A stretch of 64,000 nt of DNA from Variovorax paradoxus (GTDB lineage: Bacteria; Pseudomonadota; Gammaproteobacteria; Burkholderiales; Burkholderiaceae_C): positions 62,001 through 126,000 of the forward strand of contig NZ_JAUSRN010000006.1 of NCBI RefSeq assembly GCF_030811855.1, given 5' to 3'. Shown piece after piece: positions 33,335 through 41,022 of the stretch (position 1 is its first letter; every line of letters starts with the position of its first letter). Under the pieces are notes generated by a model that was not told where the DNA came from, did no database searches, and saw only the letters and a program-made list of their open reading frames with translations. The position numbers and the translations under genes are program-made.

Positions 33335-33388
33335 GTCAGCTTTCGTTCAGGCCCGCTTCAGGCTTGGTTCAGCCCAGGAAAGTAGGCT
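33335..33388 (+). promoter_or_regulatory. 11-bp-spaced TTCAG boxes and promoter before the first PAP2 gene
   Basis: TTCAG occurs at 33346, 33357 and 33368, each exactly 11 bp apart, with a degenerate GTCAG a further 11 bp upstream at 33335. Ten bases after the last box is TAGGCT (33383-33388), a possible -10. Direct half-sites one helical turn apart, followed by a -10 at this distance, are the layout of PmrA/PhoP-type activated promoters. The same boxes precede eptA. Confidence 0.65.
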
Positions 33389-33430
33389 CGCGAGGTTTCC
33401 CAGACTTGTATTTCCGCCTGTTTCCCGCCC

Positions 33431-34156
33431 ATGACGCGTGTCCCGAATCTGCCGGTTGCTTCGAATCTTCGCCTGGGGGCGCTGACCCTCCTGGCCTTGG
33501 TGCTCCTGCTGGCGTGGGACGCCACCGGCGGCGACCTCGCCCTGGCGCGGCTCGCGGGTACGCCCATGGGCTTTCCCTGGCGCGACAACGCTTTTCTGGT
33601 CCATGTGATGCATGAAAGCGCCAAGAACCTGAGCTGGCTGTTCGTGATTGCGCTGTTCGCCGGCATTCGCTGGCCGCTGGGCGTGTTGCGGCGGCTGCCG
33701 GTGCGCGGACGGGTGCAGCTGGCCTTCACCGTACTGCTCTCGGTGCTTGCGGTCAGCGTGCTCAAGCATGCGAGCCACACGAGCTGCCCGTGGGACCTGA
33801 AGGAATTCGGCGGCGTGGCAAGCCACGTGTCGCATTGGGCGTGGAAGGTCTACGACGGCGGCGCGGGCGGGTGTTTTCCGGCCGGCCACGCCTCGGCCGC
33901 GTTCGCCTATGCGGGCGGCTATTTTGTGCTGCGCCGGGTGGCGCCGCGCGCCGCGCTCGTGTGGCTCGGCGTATCGCTGGCTGCGGGCCTGGCGCTGGGG
34001 CTGTCGCAGCAGCTGCGCGGCGCGCACTACATGAGCCACACGCTTTGGACGGCGTGGATCTGCTGGGTGGCGGGCTTTGCCATCGATCTGGTTGCCGCAC
34101 CGCGCGCCTCCGGTTTGCCAGCGGCCCGACCTGCTGCCCAGCATGCAGGCCCTTGA
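33431..34156 (+). CDS. PAP2-family membrane phosphatase
   Basis: The 241-residue protein has five or six membrane helices and a PAP2 site with variant signatures: KHASHTSCPW in place of K-x6-RP, FPAGHAS for PSGH, and RGAHYMSHTLW carrying the third-motif Arg and His. This CPW variant is seen in a membrane-associated PAP2 group. A lipid phosphate in the cell envelope is the likely substrate, for example a lipid A or isoprenoid phosphate, given the downstream eptA. It overlaps the next PAP2 gene by 14 bp. Confidence 0.8.
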   Translation: MTRVPNLPVASNLRLGALTLLALVLLLAWDATGGDLALARLAGTPMGFPWRDNAFLVHVMHESAKNLSWLFVIALFAGIRWPLGVLRRLPVRGRVQLAFTVLLSVLAVSVLKHASHTSCPWDLKEFGGVASHVSHWAWKVYDGGAGGCFPAGHASAAFAYAGGYFVLRRVAPRAALVWLGVSLAAGLALGLSQQLRGAHYMSHTLWTAWICWVAGFAIDLVAAPRASGLPAARPAAQHAGP

Positions 34157-34712
34157 TGTCGCGCTGTTCGAACTGATCAACGCAAGCGCCGCGGCGCCGG
34201 CGTGGAGCATTCATTTCGCGCGCTTTGTCTCCGATGTGCTGCCCGCCCTGTTGGGCGCGGCCATTCTCTGCGGCGGCCTGATCGACCGGCGCCTGCGCTA
34301 TGCCTGCTTCACAGCGCTGGTGAGCGTGATTGCCGTCTGGCTCTTCGTGAACGTGTTTCGCTCGGTCATGCCGTTTCACCGGCCCGCGTTCTACGGCCTG
34401 GGCATCCAGTGGGCGCCGCAGGGCGCCCGGCCGGGCTTCCCCAGCCTGCATGCCGCGTGCACCTTCGCGGCGGCGTTCTCGCTGTGGTGCCTGCCCTGGC
34501 GCACACCGATGCGCGCGGCGCTGGTGCTGGCTGCGGTGGTCGGATGGAGCCGGGTGCTCCTGGGGCTGCACTTTCCATTCGACGTGGTCGTTGGCGCCAT
34601 GCTCGCCGCCGTGGTCTCCATCATGGTGGAGCGCGGCGTCAGCCGGCCGCTGAACCTGGCGCTCAGGGCCTACATGCGGCCCAGGCTGAGGGCAAGAAGG
34701 GCGCGAGCCTGA
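34143..34712 (+). CDS. PAP2-family phosphatase, undecaprenyl-diphosphatase-like
   Basis: The 189-residue membrane protein has the three PAP2 motifs: RSVMPFHRP, FPSLHAAC (a PSxH form) and SRVLLGLHFPFD. The length and order resemble BcrC-type undecaprenyl-pyrophosphate phosphatases and lipid A 1-phosphate enzymes. The ATG at 34143 lies inside the end of the preceding gene, so translation is coupled. Whether it recycles undecaprenyl carrier or acts on lipid A cannot be decided from motifs. Confidence 0.8.
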   Translation: MQALDVALFELINASAAAPAWSIHFARFVSDVLPALLGAAILCGGLIDRRLRYACFTALVSVIAVWLFVNVFRSVMPFHRPAFYGLGIQWAPQGARPGFPSLHAACTFAAAFSLWCLPWRTPMRAALVLAAVVGWSRVLLGLHFPFDVVVGAMLAAVVSIMVERGVSRPLNLALRAYMRPRLRARRARA

Positions 34713-34763
34713 ACGCCGGCTGAACGCGCAATTCAGGCTTCCTTCAGTTGCGCTTCCTACAGT
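34709..34763 (+). promoter_or_regulatory. response-regulator boxes and promoter of eptA
   Basis: Two CTGAA half-sites (34709, 34720) are followed by two TTCAG half-sites (34732, 34743). Each pair is spaced 11 bp, and the two pairs are in opposite orientation. TACAGT at 34758-34763, ten bases after the last box, is a fair -10. A transcript would then begin at about the eptA ATG at 34770, leaving almost no leader. The first half-site overlaps the stop of the PAP2 gene. Confidence 0.6.
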
Positions 34764-34769
34764 AGGCGC

Positions 34770-36521
34770 ATGTCATTTTCGCGAATCGAACCCGCGCCCG
34801 CGCGCCGCATGGGTCCGTCGGCGGCCAGTCTGCCGTATCTGGAGCCTGCGCGCGCGCTCTGGGCGCGTTTCGACCTGTGGCTCACGCAGCCGCGCTCGGC
34901 TCAAAAGATCGTCGTCTGGCTGGCCATCTACATGGCCGCGGCCGCCAACTGGCCGCTGTGGAACGAGCTGGCGCGCATCGGCGGCGCGCCCAGCACCTAC
35001 TTGCCCACCATCGCGGCCATGGCGGTGCTCATGGTGTGCGCCACGGTGGCGCTGCTGTCCTTCACCGCCTGGTCGCGCTGGATGAAGCCGCTGTGGTTCG
35101 CGGTGGTGCTGCTGGCGGCCTTTGTGCAGCATTACATGCTCGAGTACCGCGTGGTGATGGACCCGACCATGATCGCCAACGTGCTGCAGACCGACCCGAA
35201 CGAGGCGCGCGATCTGATGAGCTGGCGCATGGCCTTTCACGTGCTGCTGGTGATGCTGCTCCCGGCCCTGGCGCTCTGGCGAATGCGCATCATGCCGATG
35301 CGCTTCGTCGCCAAGCTCTGGCGCAATGCCGCGCTGCTCTTGCTGGCCCTGGCCGTTGCTCTGGTGGCCGCCGTGTCGATGAACCGGCAGCTTGCGCCGC
35401 TCATGCGCAACAACATTCACCTGCGCTACATGATGAACCCGGTGGCCAGCCTGTATTCGGCCGGCTCCGTGCTCATCAAGCCGATGTTCAAGCGCAGCCG
35501 CAAGCTGATTCCCATCACCGCCGGAACCACGCTGGGCGCAAGCTATGCCGGCCAAGCGCGTCCGCCGATGTTCGTCATGGTGGTAGGCGAGACGGCCCGG
35601 GCCGACCACTTCGGCCTCAACGGCTATGCGCGCGACACCACGCCCGAGCTGGCCGCGCGCGGCGTGCTGAGCTACCGTGACGTGCATTCGTGCGGCACCA
35701 ATACGCTGGCCTCCGTGCCTTGCATGTTCTCGCCCCTCGGCAAGCAGGGCTACGAATCGCGCAAGGACGACTACGAGAACCTGGTCGACGTGCTCCAGGC
35801 TGCGGGGTTGGCGGTGCTATGGCTCGACAACCAGGCCGGCTGCAAGGACGTCTGCACGCGCATTCCGAATGCCTCTGCATTCGATACCCTTTCACCGGCG
35901 CAGAAGAGCGCACTGTGCGACGGCGAGGAATGCCTGGACGACGTGATGCTCAAGGGACTCGACGAGCGCATTGCGGCGCTGCCGGCCGAGCGCCGCGCCA
36001 AGGGCGTGGTGCTGGTCATGCACCAGATGGGCAGCCACGGGCCGGCCTACTACAAGCGTTCTGCGCCTGACGTGAAGCGCTTCCTGCCCGAGTGCAAGAC
36101 CAACGCGCTGGCCGAATGCGGCCATGCGGAGCTGCAGAACGTGTATGACAACTCGATTGCCCAGACCGACCGTTTCCTGGCCCAGACCATCGACTGGCTC
36201 AAGGCACAGTCGAACCAGTACGACCCGGCCTTGCTCTACGTGAGCGACCACGGCGAATCGCTTGGCGAGTACGGCCTGTTTCTGCACGGCGTGCCCTACA
36301 GCTTTGCACCGGAGGCGCAGAAGCACGTGCCCATGGTCACCTGGTTCAGCGACGGCATGAGCCAGCGCCGCAAGCTCTCGCGCCCGTGCATGGAGGCGGG
36401 GCTCGATACGCCGCTAACGCACGACAACCTCTTTCACACCGTGCTGGGGTTGATGGACGTGGGCAATTCCACCTACAAGCCCGCGCTGGACGCGCTCGCG
36501 TCCTGCCGCAACAAGACCTGA
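34770..36521 (+). CDS. eptA: phosphoethanolamine--lipid A transferase EptA
   Basis: The 583-residue enzyme moves phosphoethanolamine from phosphatidylethanolamine to lipid A, lowering surface charge and sensitivity to cationic peptides. Five N-terminal membrane helices (residues about 45-205) precede a periplasmic alkaline-phosphatase-fold domain. The site is complete: Glu in VGETARADHF, nucleophile Thr312 in CGTNTLASVPCMFS, and zinc ligands in YVSDHGESLGE. Cysteine pairs expected for disulfides are present (SCGTN/VPCMF, GCKDVC, LCDGEEC). MCR-type colistin-resistance enzymes belong to the same family, but this is a chromosomal copy under its own two-component system. Confidence 0.93.
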   Translation: MSFSRIEPAPARRMGPSAASLPYLEPARALWARFDLWLTQPRSAQKIVVWLAIYMAAAANWPLWNELARIGGAPSTYLPTIAAMAVLMVCATVALLSFTAWSRWMKPLWFAVVLLAAFVQHYMLEYRVVMDPTMIANVLQTDPNEARDLMSWRMAFHVLLVMLLPALALWRMRIMPMRFVAKLWRNAALLLLALAVALVAAVSMNRQLAPLMRNNIHLRYMMNPVASLYSAGSVLIKPMFKRSRKLIPITAGTTLGASYAGQARPPMFVMVVGETARADHFGLNGYARDTTPELAARGVLSYRDVHSCGTNTLASVPCMFSPLGKQGYESRKDDYENLVDVLQAAGLAVLWLDNQAGCKDVCTRIPNASAFDTLSPAQKSALCDGEECLDDVMLKGLDERIAALPAERRAKGVVLVMHQMGSHGPAYYKRSAPDVKRFLPECKTNALAECGHAELQNVYDNSIAQTDRFLAQTIDWLKAQSNQYDPALLYVSDHGESLGEYGLFLHGVPYSFAPEAQKHVPMVTWFSDGMSQRRKLSRPCMEAGLDTPLTHDNLFHTVLGLMDVGNSTYKPALDALASCRNKT

Positions 36522-36536
36522 AGCCGCGGCCGTCCT

Positions 36537-37115
36537 CTACTTCTTCTCGCGGGGCAGCCGTCCCATCAGAAAGAACTCTGGGTTCGGTTGCATGCCGCTG
36601 AAGCTCGCAAGCCGGTTGCTGAGGCCGAAGAAGGCGGTGATCGAGGCAATGTCCCAGACGTCTTCATCGTCGAAGCCGTGGACATGCAATGCGGTGAAGT
36701 CCGCATCGTCGATCTCGTGCGAGCGGTCGCAGACCTTCATTGCAAAGTCGAGCATCGCGCGCTGGCGTGGCGTGATGTCGGCCTTGCGGTAGTTCACCGC
36801 CACCTGGTCGGCCACCAGCGGCTTCTTCTCGTAGATGCGCAGCAGCGCGCCATGCGCCACCACGCAGTAGAGGCACTGGTTGGCCGCGCTCGTGGTCGTC
36901 ACGATCATCTCGCGGTCGCCCTTGGTGAGCGAACCTTCCTCTTTCAGCATCAGCGCGTCGTGGTACGCGAAGAAGGCGCGCCACTCGGCCGGGCGGCGCG
37001 CGAGCGCAAGAAAAACGTTGGGCACGAAGCCGGCTTTTTCCTGCACCGCAAGAATCGCGGTGCGGATGTCTTCCGGCAGGTCTTTCAGTTCGGCAAGAGG
37101 GTAGCGGTCGGCCAT
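36537..37115 (-). CDS. peroxidase-related (AhpD-like/CMD family) protein
   Basis: The 192-residue protein has the carboxymuconolactone-decarboxylase/AhpD fold with the redox pair CLYCVVAHG near residue 83. This Cys-x2-Cys plus His arrangement marks peroxidase-related members that reduce peroxides or disulfides. The ATG at 37115 follows GGAGACGAAAA on the minus strand. It is convergent with eptA, 15 bp apart, and shares the direction of the phosphatase gene upstream. Confidence 0.85.
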   Translation of the reverse strand: MADRYPLAELKDLPEDIRTAILAVQEKAGFVPNVFLALARRPAEWRAFFAYHDALMLKEEGSLTKGDREMIVTTTSAANQCLYCVVAHGALLRIYEKKPLVADQVAVNYRKADITPRQRAMLDFAMKVCDRSHEIDDADFTALHVHGFDDEDVWDIASITAFFGLSNRLASFSGMQPNPEFFLMGRLPREKK

Positions 37116-37192
37116 TTTTCGTCTCCTGGGTGGAATGCCAGAAACGATCATAGGCAACCGCAGTCCCTGGCCCTGCGCCAGGGCTTCTGCGC

Positions 37193-38461
37193 CTACTTCA
37201 GCGCCTTGCCTTGCGCCGCACCCAGGGGGGTGTGCAGCTGCGAAGCCACCCACTGCCCCGCGTTGTCGTCGCGACCCTGCAGCAGGTAGCGCGTGTCGGG
37301 CTTGCCGTAGTTCTGCACCGCCATGGCCGAGAACTTGCCGATGTCGGTCTTCGGGTCGCGCAGGCGGTTCACGATCAGCACCTTCTTCGTGTCGGCAAAG
37401 TCGGCCATCATGTTCTGGTCGCCTTCGCTGTCGCCGGCAATGAAGCTCGGGCCGTAGCCGTATTTGCTGACCAGGAAGCGCTGGATGTTCTTGGTCTTGC
37501 CGGGGCCTTGGGTCTGGTCATAGCCACGGCGAAACTCGGGCTGGATCACGCCGTTGGCGTCGCGCTCCAGTTCCATGGCCAGCACGCGTTCGGGCGGGTT
37601 GTTGTAGCCGAAGGCGGGGTTCGACGAGATTTCCTTAATCACGTCGACGAAGGACGCCGAGCACACCCACACGTCGAAGCCCGCGTTGCGGAAGACGGCA
37701 TAAAGCTCCTGCATTTCGGGCTGCAGGCGAAGGCCGTTCTTCCAACTGACCGAAACCACGCCCGCCTGGCCCGGCAGCGCGGCCGGCGAGGTCCACTTGA
37801 CCTTGGCCACGGGCTCCTTCAATTGCCACGCCACCGTCTCGGCCGTGAGCTTGCGCACCTGCGCCTCGGTCATGCCGACAAAGAGGTAGGTCACCCAGGG
37901 GTAGGCCGTGTCGTGGTCGAAGGTGTCGCCGATCGCTTCGTAGAGGTAGCGCACCTTGGTGGTGAAGGCGATGTAGTGCGGGTTCAGCTTCACCGCGGCC
38001 AGGGGCTGGCTGCCCTTGAGGCCGCTGTAGTTTTGGTAGAGCCAGGTGTAGCTGGCCACGATGTCGGGCACCAGGAGGTCGATGTTGACGGGCTTGCCGG
38101 CTGCGTTGTTGTGCGCGGGCAGGAAGTCCTTCTTCGGGATGTTCTTGCGCAGCGCCACTTCGAGCTGCGCGGGCGTGGCGCCGAACACCAGGTTCTCGAG
38201 CTGGTAGATCAGCGAGGCTTCCTCGATGTCGAGGAACACGCTGGTGTTGTCCCAGTCGAACACCACGTAAGGCGGCTTCGCGGAGCTGTAGCCGGGGCTC
38301 GTCTTGCCGAGGCTGGCAATCAGGCCTTCGATCTGTGCCCGGTTGAACGCGTCCCAGTGGCCGGGCGACAGCGTGGTGGACGCGGTGGGAGCCAGGCTGG
38401 CGCAGCCCGTGGCGGCAAGTGCGGCGGCGAGCGGCGTGAGAAGAAGCAGGCGTCGTTGCAT
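37193..38461 (-). CDS. secreted HAD-family phosphatase, lipoprotein
   Basis: This 422-residue protein begins with a lipoprotein signal ending ATGCAS. HAD motif I is FDWDNTSV (nucleophile and acid aspartates near residue 70), and the late GDSEGDQNMM supplies the metal-binding aspartates. The overall pattern, with a long cap containing many aromatic residues, resembles periplasmic phosphorylcholine phosphatases (PchP). The latter use is a guess; another phosphomonoester is possible. Confidence 0.75.
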   Translation of the reverse strand: MQRRLLLLTPLAAALAATGCASLAPTASTTLSPGHWDAFNRAQIEGLIASLGKTSPGYSSAKPPYVVFDWDNTSVFLDIEEASLIYQLENLVFGATPAQLEVALRKNIPKKDFLPAHNNAAGKPVNIDLLVPDIVASYTWLYQNYSGLKGSQPLAAVKLNPHYIAFTTKVRYLYEAIGDTFDHDTAYPWVTYLFVGMTEAQVRKLTAETVAWQLKEPVAKVKWTSPAALPGQAGVVSVSWKNGLRLQPEMQELYAVFRNAGFDVWVCSASFVDVIKEISSNPAFGYNNPPERVLAMELERDANGVIQPEFRRGYDQTQGPGKTKNIQRFLVSKYGYGPSFIAGDSEGDQNMMADFADTKKVLIVNRLRDPKTDIGKFSAMAVQNYGKPDTRYLLQGRDDNAGQWVASQLHTPLGAAQGKALK

Positions 38462-38576
38462 GGGTTTCCTGTTGTTGTGCGCGTTGATGGAAAGCAGAGC
38501 GTAAAGAGCGCTCGTGACACTTCGAGAGGGACCTACGCATCAGCCATGCCAGCCCCGGCATCGGGCTGCCCAAGCC

Positions 38577-39830
38577 CTAGGCACGGATGCGTTCGTACTG
38601 CTGTTCGATGAAGGCCGCCACGCGGCGCACGAGTTCACGCCCGCCGCCGGACGCTTCGACGCTGGCGGTGGCCTGCACGGAAACCGTCTCTTCGATTCGG
38701 CGGATGATTTCGTCCGCCTCTGCGGCCGCCAAGCCGAAATGAGGCGCCGCCCTTCGCGCGAGTTCGAGGCTCGACGCATGCTGCCCCGGAAAGACGGCGA
38801 GCTCCTGGTAGCCCGTGTGGCCGCCTAGCTGCATGACCAGATCGAAGGCCGGCGCCAAACGCCAGCGGCCGTCTGCCTGCCGCAAGGCGCCGTGGTTCTT
38901 GACGTGGTCGTCGCTGTTGCCCACGGCCAGGTTGAACACCAGGCGGTGAAACAGTTCGGCCAGGTCTTCCTGCGGCCGCGCCGAGATGCGCCGCAGCAGC
39001 TGCGCCAGTTCGACGTAGCTGCCGCGGCTGGAGTCATACGGCACATCGAGCAGCGCCGAGGCCGAGAGGTAGTGAAGGCGCTGCTCGTCGTTCACGGGGC
39101 CGGTGCGGTCGAAACGCTCCACCAGCAAGGCGTGGCCGGATGCCAGGGGTTGCAGCAGGAACGCAGGCACGTGAATGCCGCAGGCGCTGGCCAGCCAGAG
39201 GGTGGCCGCCTCGATCACCTCCACATCGTGGTCGTCGCCGCGGGACGAAAATTTGGCGATAAAGCGCCGGCCCTCGTGCGCAAACGCCGCCTTGGGGCGT
39301 GCGCCGCCCAGGCTGCCGCCGCGCAGCAGCCGGTGCATGTCGGGCCCAATCTCCATGCCCGCTTCGACACGGTGGGACGCTTCGGCGAGTTCCTCGAGCG
39401 ACCAGAGCATGGAGGGCGGTTCCTCGCTCCGGATGGGCAGGGCCTCGGCGAACACCATCGCGCCGATGCGGTCCTCGTTGGTCAACAGCAGCGCGTCGAT
39501 GTCGGACAGCGGCCTGCCGTGGCGGATTTCGAGGACCTTGCGCCCCCAGCTGTCGGGCAGGGCATCGCGCAGCGTGAGTGGCATGGCGCCGCCGTCCCGG
39601 ATGCGCTGCTCCGCAAGCACGAAGGCGGCGTCGCGCAGCGGCAGGTGCTCGGGGTTGAGCGGCAAAGCCGCGGAGTCGTCGAGGTAGCGTCTGCCGTAGG
39701 CGAATTCGCCCGATTCCACGACGCCGCGGCGAACCAGCTTCATCAGGCCTGCGGCCTGCACATCGTCGCCTGTGTGGCGCGCGAGCCCGACATAGATGCG
39801 GCGTTCGTTCGGAGACTCGTCAGAATTCAC
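38577..39830 (-). CDS. hipA: HipA-type serine/threonine kinase toxin
   Basis: The 417-residue product has the HipA architecture: an N-terminal domain (YVGLARHTGDD onward), the Gly-rich Ser loop GGSLGGARPKA near residue 175, the ATP-binding lysine in FIAKF, the catalytic loop NSDDHVKNHG near residue 300 and the metal aspartate in PAFDLV. HipA phosphorylates glutamyl-tRNA synthetase in E. coli, slowing growth; related kinases hit other synthetases. It starts with GTG at 39830 and overlaps hipB by 11 bp, so the antitoxin is made first. Confidence 0.88.
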   Translation of the reverse strand: MNSDESPNERRIYVGLARHTGDDVQAAGLMKLVRRGVVESGEFAYGRRYLDDSAALPLNPEHLPLRDAAFVLAEQRIRDGGAMPLTLRDALPDSWGRKVLEIRHGRPLSDIDALLLTNEDRIGAMVFAEALPIRSEEPPSMLWSLEELAEASHRVEAGMEIGPDMHRLLRGGSLGGARPKAAFAHEGRRFIAKFSSRGDDHDVEVIEAATLWLASACGIHVPAFLLQPLASGHALLVERFDRTGPVNDEQRLHYLSASALLDVPYDSSRGSYVELAQLLRRISARPQEDLAELFHRLVFNLAVGNSDDHVKNHGALRQADGRWRLAPAFDLVMQLGGHTGYQELAVFPGQHASSLELARRAAPHFGLAAAEADEIIRRIEETVSVQATASVEASGGGRELVRRVAAFIEQQYERIRA

Positions 39831-40164
39831 GCTCGTCCTCCGCGATCACCCCGGCCGGTGGCCGGGCAGCGGACCTGCGGACACGGCGCCCGGCTGCCAG
39901 GCCCGCGGGTGCTGGCGCCAATGCGTCAAGCGAATCAATCTCGCCGAAGAGCCACAGTGCGTGGGCGAGCAAGCCGATGCTGGTGCCGGGCCTGCCCGAT
40001 TCGAGCGAGCGCAAGGTGGTCGGCGAGCACAGCAGGCGTTCGGCAGCTTCTGCAATCGTCCAGCCGCGATGAACGCGGTGCGCACGAAGGCGTAAGCCGA
40101 GATTTCTCAACGGCTCAGTGGTCTGCTGGGGCAGGGCGGAAAGGCTGTTGCCGCTTCTTGGCAT
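39820..40164 (-). CDS. hipB: HipB-type antitoxin, helix-turn-helix regulator
   Basis: The 114-residue protein carries an Xre/Cro helix-turn-helix (NLGLRLRAHRVHRGWTIAEAA in parts, LLCSPTTLRSLESGRPG) at about residues 18-65 and a basic, proline-rich tail. It should bind HipA and repress its own operon. ATG 40164 is chosen; a TTG one codon upstream is also in frame. An AT-rich inverted repeat lies 13 bp upstream. Confidence 0.82.
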   Translation of the reverse strand: MPRSGNSLSALPQQTTEPLRNLGLRLRAHRVHRGWTIAEAAERLLCSPTTLRSLESGRPGTSIGLLAHALWLFGEIDSLDALAPAPAGLAAGRRVRRSAARPPAGVIAEDEREF

Positions 40165-40176
40165 CAATAAAATTGC

Positions 40177-40193
40177 TATTAAACGGGTTAATA
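40177..40193. promoter_or_regulatory. hipBA operator candidate
   Basis: TATTAA (40177-40182) and TTAATA (40188-40193) form an inverted repeat around five bases, in an unusually AT-rich 60-bp stretch between hipB and eutC. This is where HipB would bind and where the promoter must lie. Confidence 0.55.
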
Positions 40194-40230
40194 ACCATTC
40201 TATTGACTAATTCCGCGAAAGGAAAGCCAG

Positions 40231-41022
40231 CTACCCTGGCAAGGAGGACGCCGGGCGGCCCGTCTCGAGCACCGCGAGATCGCTCTCGTCCTTGAGCTCG
40301 ACGCCGGTCAGCCCCCTTTGCAGTGCCTCCCGCATCAGCCAAGCCAGCTTGAACGCGGCGGCTTCGCAGGGCAGGCCTTCGGGGCGCACGTTGGAGATGC
40401 AGTTGCGCTCGGCATCGTGCCGGCCACGCTTGGGCGAATGGGTCAGGTAGATGCCGAGGCTGTCGGGCGAGCTGAGCCCCGGGCGTTCGCCGATCAGCAT
40501 GACCGAGAGAGCGGCGCCGAACAGTTCGCCCACCTCGTCGGCCAACGCTACACGCGCCTGCGTGGCGATGACGACGGGGGCAAAGCGCGTCTCGGCCGGC
40601 AGATGCGAGCGCAGCGCAGCCAGCAGGGGTGCGGCATGGCGTGCCACGGCCAGCGAGGACAGGCCATCGCTGATGACGAGGCAGACGTCGCAACCGGGGC
40701 TCCCAATCGCTCGCAGGCGCTCCGCGTCGGCGGGGTCGAGTTGGCGGCCAAGGTCGGGGCGCCGCAGGTAAGTAGTGCGGTCCTCGGCGCGGCTGCGCGC
40801 CCGCATCACCTGCCAATTCTGTGCTTGCAGCGCGGCCTCGAGCGCGTCGACGTCGAGTGCCGCATGAATGGCGTCGCGCGCCATGGCATGCGCCCAGCCG
40901 AAGCGCAGCGTCTCGTCGGTCGGCATGCCCGCACCGGCGCGGCCCAGCGCCAGCCGTGCGGGAGTGGCCGCACGCCACTGCGCCCAAGGGTTCGGCGTGA
41001 CGGGGTTGTTGTCGCTGCTCAT
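40231..41022 (-). CDS. eutC: ethanolamine ammonia-lyase small subunit
   Basis: EutC is the 263-residue small subunit of the adenosylcobalamin enzyme that splits ethanolamine into acetaldehyde and ammonia. Recognisable parts are WAQWRAATPARLALGRAG, LRRPDLGRQL, DVCLVISDGLSSLAV and ERPGLSSPDSLGIYLT. It overlaps eutB by 4 bp (ATGA), giving coupled translation and balanced subunits. Confidence 0.95.
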   Translation of the reverse strand: MSSDNNPVTPNPWAQWRAATPARLALGRAGAGMPTDETLRFGWAHAMARDAIHAALDVDALEAALQAQNWQVMRARSRAEDRTTYLRRPDLGRQLDPADAERLRAIGSPGCDVCLVISDGLSSLAVARHAAPLLAALRSHLPAETRFAPVVIATQARVALADEVGELFGAALSVMLIGERPGLSSPDSLGIYLTHSPKRGRHDAERNCISNVRPEGLPCEAAAFKLAWLMREALQRGLTGVELKDESDLAVLETGRPASSLPG

